A stretch of 29,414 nt of DNA from a virus. Where the stretch lies: positions 1-29,414 of the IMG/VR virus record IMGVR_UViG_3300032093_000615; one strand, given 5' to 3'. The position numbers were made by a program, and so were the translations under genes. The notes under the pieces were generated by a model. The model did not search any database, was not told where the DNA came from, and was given only the letters and a program-made list of their open reading frames with translations. Positions 22,001-25,952 of the stretch are shown piece after piece. Position 1 is the stretch's first letter. Each line of letters opens with the position of its first letter.

Positions 22001-22083
22001 ACAGGCGGCCCTAGCGCCGCCTGTCCGCGCCCGCTGGCCTAGGCGCGCTGATGAGGCAGGCCACACAACCGGAGCAACTGACC
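22001..22083 (+). promoter_or_regulatory. Stem-loop plus shared leader after the clamp gene
   Basis: A 9-bp stem (ACAGGCGGC, 22001-22009, with 22016-22024) and 6-base loop follow the clamp stop by 9 bases. CCACACA and GGAGCAACTGACC then precede ATG 22084. The stem lacks a U tract, so it is a weak terminator or an RNA control element. Confidence 0.5.
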
Positions 22084-22416
22084 ATGAACCTATTCATTTA
22101 CCCGGCGGAGCCTAGCGAGGCCGCCCGCGAACTGTACCTCTATACGCGCAACTGCGCCGCCGCATGGTGCATGGCTGAGGCTGCGTTCCGCAACTATGAA
22201 CGCAAGCGCGCCAAGGGCCAGTACGACGCCGCCCTAGCCCGTAAGGGCCTGATCTACGCCGTGGAGCAAGCCGCGCGCTTGTACACGCTGGAAAACGGCG
22301 CACCCGGCGATAAGTGGCACGCGCTGTTCCTGCCAGCCGACCGCCGCGCGGCGGCTCACCTCATCATGACCGACACCGAAGCCGAATGGGCTTGCGGCAA
22401 TAGCTGGAGCAACTGA
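22084..22416 (+). CDS. Small protein, function unknown
   Basis: 110 residues starting MNLFIYPAEPSEAARELYLY. ATG 22084 is chosen for its leader GGAGCAACTGACC; an upstream in-frame ATG at 22051 lacks one. The sequence is mainly helical and Ala-rich (AAAWCMAEAAFRNYERKRAK, about 22-41; GLIYAVEQAARLYTLENG, about 53-70). The C-terminal part DRRAAAHLIMTDTEAEWA continues the helices. The shared leader of the next gene is contained in its last codons, with the stop TGA inside it. No homologous family is recognised. It looks like a small cytoplasmic helical protein. Confidence 0.6.
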   Translation: MNLFIYPAEPSEAARELYLYTRNCAAAWCMAEAAFRNYERKRAKGQYDAALARKGLIYAVEQAARLYTLENGAPGDKWHALFLPADRRAAAHLIMTDTEAEWACGNSWSN

Positions 22417-22418
22417 CC

Positions 22419-22637
22419 ATGACCGACGCAGACTTTCACGAGCAACGCTTGTACCTCGCCCGCGAGGCCCTGAACGCCTATTGCAACGCGCGCGGCACCA
22501 TCAACGCGCCCGACGAGGACGTAACCGACCTGATCACCGACCTGTTGCACTTGCTCGACACATACGAAGGGCAAGCCAGCGTCGAACTGGTCCTGTCCAT
22601 GGTGAAGAGCCACTACGAAGCCGAAACGGACGTCTGA
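22419..22637 (+). CDS. Small acidic helical protein, function unknown
   Basis: 72 residues starting MTDADFHEQRLYLAREALNA. It is acidic and probably all-helical (DEDVTDLITDLLHLLDTYEG, about 32-51; ASVELVLSMVKSHYEAETDV, to the end). The leader GGAGCAACTGACC ends the preceding gene and serves this start, so translation of the two is coupled. Small acidic early phage proteins sometimes mimic DNA or bind host enzymes; nothing here proves that. No motif or membrane segment. Confidence 0.6.
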   Translation: MTDADFHEQRLYLAREALNAYCNARGTINAPDEDVTDLITDLLHLLDTYEGQASVELVLSMVKSHYEAETDV

Positions 22638-22640
22638 CCT

Positions 22641-22799
22641 ATGGCCGACCCCAAACAGCATTACTGCCCGACCGAGGCCGAGCGGCTGCACCGCGAGTAC
22701 ATGCGGCGCGCGAGCGAGGCCCTGCTGCATCAACTGACCGACCGACACCCGCGCATCGTGCAGACCCTGCAACAGCGCGCACAACAAAGGAGCAACTGA
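22641..22799 (+). CDS. Small basic helical protein, function unknown
   Basis: 52 residues beginning MADPKQHYCPTEAERLHREY and ending TLQQRAQQRSN. The ATG lies 3 bases after the previous stop and has no strong ribosome-binding site of its own, so it probably depends on coupling. The sequence is rich in Arg, Glu and Gln with a clear helix (TEAERLHREYMRRASEALLH, about 11-30). The leader for the next gene lies within its last codons. Compact overlap supports a real gene; function cannot be assigned. Confidence 0.5.
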   Translation: MADPKQHYCPTEAERLHREYMRRASEALLHQLTDRHPRIVQTLQQRAQQRSN

Positions 22800-22800
22800 C

Positions 22801-23055
22801 ATGTACGACCCCTTCTATGACCGCACCGACTGGCGGCGCTGCGATGACCAGCGTCTGACCGCCGCCGCCCGCGAAAGCGGACACGAACTGTGCATCGCGC
22901 TGGGCGAACGGCTGGAGGACCTGACCGACATTGATGATCAATTGCAGGACGTGATCGCCGAACGCGATGAACTGGACCGCCGCGTCACGCTGCTGCTGAC
23001 CGAACTCAATGAACTGCACGAGGCGCTAAAGGGCACCGGGGCCGGGCTGGACTGA
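22801..23055 (+). CDS. Coiled-coil small protein, function unknown
   Basis: 84 residues starting MYDPFYDRTDWRRCDDQRLT. From about residue 33 to 78 it is a long amphipathic helix with heptad spacing (ALGERLEDLTDIDDQLQDVI then AERDELDRRVTLLLTELNEL), a probable coiled coil. The leader GGAGCAACTGAC immediately precedes the ATG. The stop overlaps a 19-residue membrane frame as TGATG. A dimeric or trimeric coiled coil may serve as a spacer or regulator. No family is recognised. Confidence 0.6.
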   Translation: MYDPFYDRTDWRRCDDQRLTAAARESGHELCIALGERLEDLTDIDDQLQDVIAERDELDRRVTLLLTELNELHEALKGTGAGLD

Positions 23056-23114
23056 TGGGCGCGGCGATATTCGCCCTAGTGCTAGGGCTGCTCTGCCTAC
23101 TCTTGGAGGAATGA
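23055..23114 (+). CDS. 19-residue hydrophobic microprotein or leader peptide
   Basis: The frame starts in a TGATG overlap with the coiled-coil gene and ends within the start of the next gene. It reads MGAAIFALVLGLLCLLLEE: a single hydrophobic helix with an acidic end. Its last codons carry the TTGGAGGA ribosome-binding site of the next gene. It could be a real membrane peptide, or a coupling frame whose translation opens the next start. The length gives little statistical support. Confidence 0.35.
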   Translation: MGAAIFALVLGLLCLLLEE

Positions 23115-23116
23115 CC

Positions 23117-23344
23117 ATGACAACCGAAACGACCGAACGTATCCCCGCCGCCGTCCTGACCGAACAGGACGTGCTTATTCTGGCCAGCGAGGCCCTACAG
23201 GAGCACGAACGGCTGCGGGCAGCCCTACGGGCCAGCGAAACCCGCCTGCGCACTCTGTGTCGCCAATTTGACGCCGCTAGCGGCTCTACAGGCTTCGCAC
23301 CGCACCATCTGGCACAAGCCTGCAAGGCTAGGGGGCTGCTGTGA
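23117..23344 (+). CDS. Small helical protein, function unknown
   Basis: 75 residues from ATG 23117 (MTTETTERIPAAVLTEQDVL), favoured because GGAGG lies 7 bases before it; an ATG two codons earlier at 23111 is too close to that site. The body is helical (ASEALQEHERLRAALRASET, about 25-44), consistent with a short coiled coil, and is followed by RLRTLCRQFDAASGSTGFAP. The end overlaps the next gene's GTG as GTGA. No domain can be named. Confidence 0.55.
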   Translation: MTTETTERIPAAVLTEQDVLILASEALQEHERLRAALRASETRLRTLCRQFDAASGSTGFAPHHLAQACKARGLL

Positions 23345-23559
23345 CCGCCCCTGACCCGCATTGGCTGCGCGCCATGCCGACCCGCGACTTCAACTGTCGG
23401 CTGGTCTACCTGACACCGGCTGGCCATCGCCGCACGGCGCACGTCAAGACCCGCGCGGCACTGGCCGATGCAGCGCTCGACGTGGCCGAGCGGCTGCTGG
23501 CGCGCGACCAGCGCCGCAAGGTGGCCCGCGTCGTCTACGCAGAGGCCATCGAGCAATGA
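23341..23559 (+). CDS. Small basic protein with GTG start, function unknown
   Basis: 72 residues starting at GTG 23341, which overlaps the preceding stop; the sequence opens TAPDPHWLRAMPTRDFNCRL after the start. It then reads as two strands (VYLTPAGHRRTAHVKTRAAL, about 22-41) and a long helix (DAALDVAERLLARDQRRKVA, about 43-62). The strand-strand-helix layout resembles small nucleic-acid-binding or WGR-like folds, but this is only shape. It is net basic. The stop overlaps the next start as ATGA. Confidence 0.55.
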   Translation: MTAPDPHWLRAMPTRDFNCRLVYLTPAGHRRTAHVKTRAALADAALDVAERLLARDQRRKVARVVYAEAIEQ

Positions 23560-23732
23560 CGCAGACGCGCGACGAGGCGGCGCTGGAGATCGGCCATCAT
23601 CTGCTCGACGATGCCGACAAGCTGCGGATGTTCCTAGGCAGCAGCTTCGAAGCAATCTTTCCGATTGCATGGAAAGGCTGCACCTATACTGTAACCCTCA
23701 AACTGGAGCAAAACGACCATGAGACTGGATAA
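23556..23732 (+). CDS. Small protein, paralogue of the gene at 25456
   Basis: 58 residues beginning MTQTRDEAALEIGHHLLDDA. ATG overlaps the previous stop as ATGA. The sequence LLDDADKLRMFLGSSFEAIF then PIAWKGCTYTVTLKLEQ aligns without gaps with VLADADKLRLFMPDCYARFP and LEWCGHQFEVRVIYQ of the 25456 gene: a helix with DADKLR, an aromatic centre, then a two-stranded end. The protein overlaps the next gene by 14 bases and contains that gene's leader. Function unknown; presence of two copies suggests a useful small binding module. Confidence 0.6.
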   Translation: MTQTRDEAALEIGHHLLDDADKLRMFLGSSFEAIFPIAWKGCTYTVTLKLEQNDHETG

Positions 23733-23841
23733 TTGGCCTCTGCTGTTCATCCTGAGCATTCTGGGCATCGCCGCGTGGCTTGCCTTCACGACACCCGACA
23801 TCGAGGACATCGAACTGACAGAAGAGGACTGGGGACTATGA
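23719..23841 (+). CDS. 40-residue membrane microprotein with acidic tail
   Basis: ATG 23719 is preceded by the shared leader GGAGCAAAACGACC. The sequence MRLDNWPLLFILSILGIAAW is followed by LAFTTPDIEDIELTEEDWGL: one transmembrane helix (about 6-23) and a strongly acidic C-terminal tail. It is probably an inner-membrane protein with its acidic tail outside or inside depending on topology; the single N-terminal arginine favours a cytoplasmic N-terminus. The stop overlaps an in-frame ATG of the next gene. Function unknown. Confidence 0.55.
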   Translation: MRLDNWPLLFILSILGIAAWLAFTTPDIEDIELTEEDWGL

Positions 23842-23867
23842 GTAAGACAACCAAAGGAGCAAGTGTT

Positions 23868-24170
23868 ATGACTGACAAGATTACCATCAACGGAGTTGAC
23901 TACGTTCCTGCCAACAGCAAGCCCGCTGGCAACCGCGCAGTGGTCGTTGTGGATCGCGGCTGGATTTTCGCAGGCGATGTGACCCGCGAGAATAGCCGCA
24001 TCGTGCTGACCAATGCTCTGCACGTATTCAAGTGGGAGAGTGTCGGCTTCGCGGGCATGATTGCCGATCCGAAGAAGGCCAAGGCCGACCTGCGCCCCAT
24101 TGCCGATGTCGATATGCCTGCCGGTGCGGAAGTCTTCTGCGTTCCGGTCAAGGGGGACTGGGGGCTGTGA
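23868..24170 (+). CDS. Small conserved phage protein, DUF6948-like
   Basis: 100 residues from ATG 23868 (MTDKITINGVDYVPANSKPA), chosen because GGAGCAAGTGTT precedes it; an ATG at 23838 overlaps the previous stop and would add ten residues. The central AVVVVDRGWIFAGDVTRENS (about 24-43) and RIVLTNALHVFKWESVGFAG (about 44-63) then MIADPKKAKADLRPI fit a widespread phage family known to me as DUF6948 (DRGW.F.GD....... L.NA..I..W). The pattern is two beta hairpins with a conserved RGW turn. It ends GDWGL, as does the preceding membrane protein. Function is not known for the family. Confidence 0.65.
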   Translation: MTDKITINGVDYVPANSKPAGNRAVVVVDRGWIFAGDVTRENSRIVLTNALHVFKWESVGFAGMIADPKKAKADLRPIADVDMPAGAEVFCVPVKGDWGL

Positions 24171-24499
24171 TGGCCCCCAACACCTTCATGCCGGTCGGCG
24201 ACGGCGACGGCTACGGCTACGGCGACGGCTACGGCTACGGCGACGGCGACGGCTACGGCTACGGCTACGGCTACGGCTACGGCTACGGCAACGGCAACGG
24301 CTACGGCAACGGCTACGGCAACGGCGACGGCGACGGCTACGGCTACGGCTACGGCAACGGCTACGGCTACGGCTACGGCTACGGCAACGGCTACGGCAAC
24401 GGCTATGGCTACGGCAACGGCGACGGCGACGGCGACGGCAACGGCTATGGCTCTGTCGGCAATTCCGACAAGATTAGGAGGACTGGGGACTATGACTGA
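24170..24499 (+). CDS. Gly-X dipeptide repeat protein (Gly-Tyr/Asp/Asn)
   Basis: 109 residues, starting in a TGATG overlap with the preceding gene. After MAPNTFMPV, residues 10-93 are 42 uninterrupted Gly-X dipeptides: X is Tyr 23 times, Asp 10 times, Asn 9 times. The tail is GSVGNSDKIRRTGDYD. At the DNA level this is a hexamer array GGC-NAC (24197-24448) in which only N changes apart from two TAT codons. The protein must be flexible and Tyr-rich, like sequences that self-associate. It has no known family. The tail and both gene junctions keep the neighbouring frame pattern, so I take it as translated. Function unknown. Confidence 0.65.
   Translation: MAPNTFMPVGDGDGYGYGDGYGYGDGDGYGYGYGYGYGYGNGNGYGNGYGNGDGDGYGYGYGNGYGYGYGYGNGYGNGYGYGNGDGDGDGNGYGSVGNSDKIRRTGDYD
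24197..24448 (+). repeat. Hexanucleotide array GGC-NAC, 42 units
   Basis: Forty-two tandem six-base units GGCTAC, GGCGAC and GGCAAC with no insertion or frameshift. GGCCAC never occurs. Because units are two codons long, gain or loss of units would keep the frame. Confidence 0.95.
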
Positions 24500-24758
24500 C
24501 GAGCAAACGCCACCCGACTGGGCTTTCGCTAGGGCGCAGGAACTACGCAATAAGCGTGGCTTTACCCACCTAGATGCTTTTGCCGCTTACATTGCAGAAC
24601 ACGGTCGCCGCCGATTGGAAGCAGGGCATCTGGAAGAACGCCGACCGCCCGTCCCTGCTCAAGGAAGTGCTGTATCGCACCGCCGAGCGGGCCGACCGTC
24701 TGGCCAGCGTCAACGCAGAACTGGCCGCGCGCCTCGAACAACTGGGCGGCATGACTGA
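24492..24758 (+). CDS. N-terminal half of a probably split small gene
   Basis: ATG 24492 overlaps the end of the repeat-protein gene. Residues 1-37 (MTDEQTPPDWAFARAQELRN, KRGFTHLDAFAAYIAEH) look like normal protein with helices. After about residue 38 the frame becomes Arg/Pro-rich (RRRLEAGHLEERRPPVPAQG) and unlike its neighbours, the usual look of out-of-frame coding DNA. The frame one base ahead carries good helical sequence from about 24595 to 24795. I therefore think only the first part is genuine and that the natural product continues in the other frame. Confidence 0.45.
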   Translation: MTDEQTPPDWAFARAQELRNKRGFTHLDAFAAYIAEHGRRRLEAGHLEERRPPVPAQGSAVSHRRAGRPSGQRQRRTGRAPRTTGRHD

Positions 24759-24795
24759 CCACTTGCGCAAGGCAATTAGGGAGACGGTTCAATGA
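24574..24795 (+). CDS. C-terminal half of the split gene, or a separate small helical protein
   Basis: This frame has the sequence NTVAADWKQGIWKNADRPSL then LKEVLYRTAERADRLASVNA and ELAARLEQLGG, a convincing helical protein. Its stop overlaps the next start as ATGA, in keeping with the block. The first ATG at 24574 has no ribosome-binding site, and its leading residues (MLLPLTLQ) overlap the better-looking part of the previous frame. One base too many between about 24580 and 24605, or a natural +1 shift, would join the two into a protein of about 100 residues. Confidence 0.5.
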   Translation: MLLPLTLQNTVAADWKQGIWKNADRPSLLKEVLYRTAERADRLASVNAELAARLEQLGGMTDHLRKAIRETVQ

Positions 24796-24938
24796 CGCTG
24801 ATTGACGATGAAGATTGCCCGGAAGTGGTTTGCGCAAACTGCGGCGACAATCCTCCCACTGGCGTCGATTGCGCCACCGAACTTTGTGAGCTGTGCTTTG
24901 AATACATCATGGGGAGTGATGAGGGGTTTGAGCCATGA
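24792..24938 (+). CDS. 48-residue acidic zinc-ribbon-like protein
   Basis: ATG overlaps the previous stop as ATGA. The sequence is MTLIDDEDCPEVVCANCGDN then PPTGVDCATELCELCFEYIM and ends GSDEGFEP. Cysteines at C14, C17 (C..C) and C32, C35 (C..C) form a classic four-cysteine zinc ribbon, with two extra cysteines at 9 and 27. The protein is acidic, so it more likely binds protein than DNA. The stop overlaps the next frame as ATGA. Zinc binding is inferred from spacing. Confidence 0.6.
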   Translation: MTLIDDEDCPEVVCANCGDNPPTGVDCATELCELCFEYIMGSDEGFEP

Positions 24939-24994
24939 CGCTGATTGAACGACTGCAACGGGAGGAGAATTTTGATGCCAGCAGTACATTTTAG
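24935..24994 (+). CDS. 19-residue frame, possible leader peptide
   Basis: It begins in an ATGA overlap and reads MTLIERLQREENFDASSTF. It carries inside it the GGGAGGAG ribosome-binding site and the ATG of the next gene (24975). Its first 14 bases (ATGACGCTGATTGA) repeat the start of the zinc-ribbon gene exactly. It may be a coupling peptide or the remnant of a duplicated start. Support is weak. Confidence 0.3.
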   Translation: MTLIERLQREENFDASSTF

Positions 24995-25106
24995 CCAGAA
25001 AGAAGATCGCTACTGGGTTCGTGATGGTGACGACATTGCGTGGTTTGACGGCCCACTAGAGGCGCAAGACGCAGCCCGCGCAGCACTAGGAGAAGGCCAT
25101 GACTGA
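24975..25106 (+). CDS. 43-residue protein, function unknown
   Basis: ATG 24975 follows a strong GGGAGGAG ribosome-binding site. The sequence MPAVHFSQKEDRYWVRDGDD and IAWFDGPLEAQDAARAALGE forms a probable beta hairpin followed by one helix, like small DUF-type phage proteins with an RYWVRD..D.A.F motif. It ends GHD. The stop overlaps the next start. No specific family can be given. The compact fold and good ribosome-binding site make it likely real. Confidence 0.55.
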   Translation: MPAVHFSQKEDRYWVRDGDDIAWFDGPLEAQDAARAALGEGHD

Positions 25107-25239
25107 TATGATTATCGGAGCCTGTGTCGGCTTTATCGCTGGCGTTTGGTTTCACCACCTCACGATGCTGGCGATTTTCAAGAAGCTCAAAGCGGAAATT
25201 GGAAGTCGAGAGGCTGGAAATTGGGAGGCGCGGAAATGA
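25099..25239 (+). CDS. 46-residue membrane microprotein
   Basis: The frame opens MTDMIIGACVGFIAGVWFHH, followed by LTMLAIFKKLKAEIGSREAG and NWEARK. Residues 4-18 are a glycine-containing hydrophobic stretch that may extend to about 27, and the rest is a charged helix, so it is probably a single-pass or peripheral membrane protein with the C-terminus in the cytoplasm. The ATG overlaps the preceding stop by 8 bases, and the stop overlaps the next ATG as ATGA. No function is known. Confidence 0.5.
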   Translation: MTDMIIGACVGFIAGVWFHHLTMLAIFKKLKAEIGSREAGNWEARK

Positions 25240-25463
25240 CCTACATCCGCATTGAATGGCTGTCCGCCAGCACAGACTGCGACCAAGCCGGTTGCAGCGG
25301 CGGCTACTCCGAAGGCGCACGGGTCTACTTTGATGGCGAACTGGCGCTCGACCTTGAGCCGGAACCCTCCTGCTACGGAAGGACATCTTACGACCAAGAG
25401 CAGGTGTTCGGGCTGATCCTAACCAAGCTGGGACACAGCCTTGTGGAGACAAGCTATGAGTGA
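25236..25463 (+). CDS. Small acidic protein, function unknown
   Basis: 75 residues starting MTYIRIEWLSASTDCDQAGC. ATG 25236 is fixed by the ATGA overlap; the upstream part of the frame lies inside another gene. The sequence is acidic with SGGYSEGARVYFDGELALDL (about 21-40) and EPEPSCYGRTSYDQEQVFGL. Three cysteines (15, 20, 47) could form one disulfide or a metal site. The C-terminal helix is LILTKLGHSLVETSYE. The fold looks like a small beta sheet plus helix. It overlaps the next gene by 8 bases. Confidence 0.55.
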   Translation: MTYIRIEWLSASTDCDQAGCSGGYSEGARVYFDGELALDLEPEPSCYGRTSYDQEQVFGLILTKLGHSLVETSYE

Positions 25464-25620
25464 GGACGAACTGGCCGACTACATCGGGCGGCGCGTGCTG
25501 GCCGATGCCGACAAGCTGCGGCTGTTCATGCCGGACTGCTACGCACGTTTCCCGCTGGAGTGGTGCGGGCATCAGTTCGAAGTCCGCGTGATCTACCAAG
25601 GCCCAGCCGATGACGCCTAG
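25456..25620 (+). CDS. Small protein, paralogue of the gene at 23556
   Basis: 54 residues: MSEDELADYIGRRVLADADK, then LRLFMPDCYARFPLEWCGHQ and FEVRVIYQGPADDA. It shares with the 23556 protein the block DADKLR.F, the aromatic centre ..F.A.FP..W.G, and the strand pair that follows. The two genes are about 1.9 kb apart in the same block, so the pair arose by duplication or by separate gain of the same family. It overlaps both neighbours. Function unknown. Confidence 0.6.
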   Translation: MSEDELADYIGRRVLADADKLRLFMPDCYARFPLEWCGHQFEVRVIYQGPADDA

Positions 25621-25693
25621 CCTGCGCCACTGGCTCTGGGTCAACTTCGGCTGGGACATTTACGACTGGAGTCCTGATGACCTTCGTTTCTAA
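25610..25693 (+). CDS. 27-residue aromatic-rich microprotein
   Basis: The frame MTPSLRHWLWVNFGWDIYDW continues SPDDLRF. It overlaps the end of the preceding gene by 11 bases and the start of the next by 17. Five tryptophans in 27 residues is unusual and suggests binding to membrane or a protein surface if translated. There is no clear ribosome-binding site, so it may depend on coupling or not be expressed. Confidence 0.35.
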   Translation: MTPSLRHWLWVNFGWDIYDWSPDDLRF

Positions 25694-25889
25694 CCCCTTC
25701 GGTCGCCCGACGACCTATCCCTTCGCCGCGATGGACGTAGGCGAGACCGTCAAGCTGGACGTGCCCACCGCCGCCGACGTTAAACGCATCGCCCGCAATG
25801 CCAGCCAGTATGGCCTGCGGCACAACCGCGGCTATCGCTGCAAGACCGACCGCGTCACGCGCATCATGACGGTGACGCGCGTTAGATAA
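25677..25889 (+). CDS. Small basic protein, last gene of the rightward block
   Basis: 70 residues: MTFVSNPFGRPTTYPFAAMD, VGETVKLDVPTAADVKRIAR, then NASQYGLRHNRGYRCKTDRV and TRIMTVTRVR. The order strand, helix (about 31-44), basic loop, strand matches small phage proteins in which a helix with ...R..A..Y....G....K...  precedes a beta strand; nucleic acid binding is plausible. It ends 5 bases before the convergent terminator. No family name is recognised with certainty. Confidence 0.6.
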   Translation: MTFVSNPFGRPTTYPFAAMDVGETVKLDVPTAADVKRIARNASQYGLRHNRGYRCKTDRVTRIMTVTRVR

Positions 25890-25894
25890 AAGAA

Positions 25895-25926
25895 AAGCCC
25901 CGGCGGAGTGAGGACCGCCGGGGCTT
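25895..25926 (-). terminator. Strong convergent terminator between the two blocks
   Basis: A 12-bp perfect stem (AAGCCCCGGCGG, 25895-25906, with 25915-25926) and 8-base loop. On the leftward strand it is followed by UUUUCUUUU, a good rho-independent terminator for the primase operon. In the rightward direction the U tract is poor, though the hairpin should still slow polymerase after the last small gene. Confidence 0.85.
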
Positions 25927-25939
25927 AGGGTTAGTCTAC

Positions 25940-25949
25940 GGAGCAAACG
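25940..25949 (+). promoter_or_regulatory. Orphan copy of the shared ribosome-binding leader
   Basis: GGAGCAAACG matches the leader at 20287 exactly but is followed by TGACTAG and the end of the convergent primase gene, not by a gene. It lies just past the terminator. It looks like the remains of another small gene of the rightward block. Confidence 0.45.
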
Positions 25950-25952
25950 TGA

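Noticed and set aside
23665-23690. Promoter-like TTGCAT and TATACT before the gene at 23719
   Set aside because: The spacing is only 14 bases, too short for a sigma-70 promoter, and the site is inside a gene.
24197-24448. Possible CRISPR array or other spacer-repeat system
   Set aside because: The units are contiguous hexamers without spacers; it is a coding microsatellite.
23900-24550. Leftward frame with a long Ala-Val dipeptide run
   Set aside because: It is the complement of the GGC-NAC array; no ribosome-binding site, and it cuts across several coupled rightward genes.
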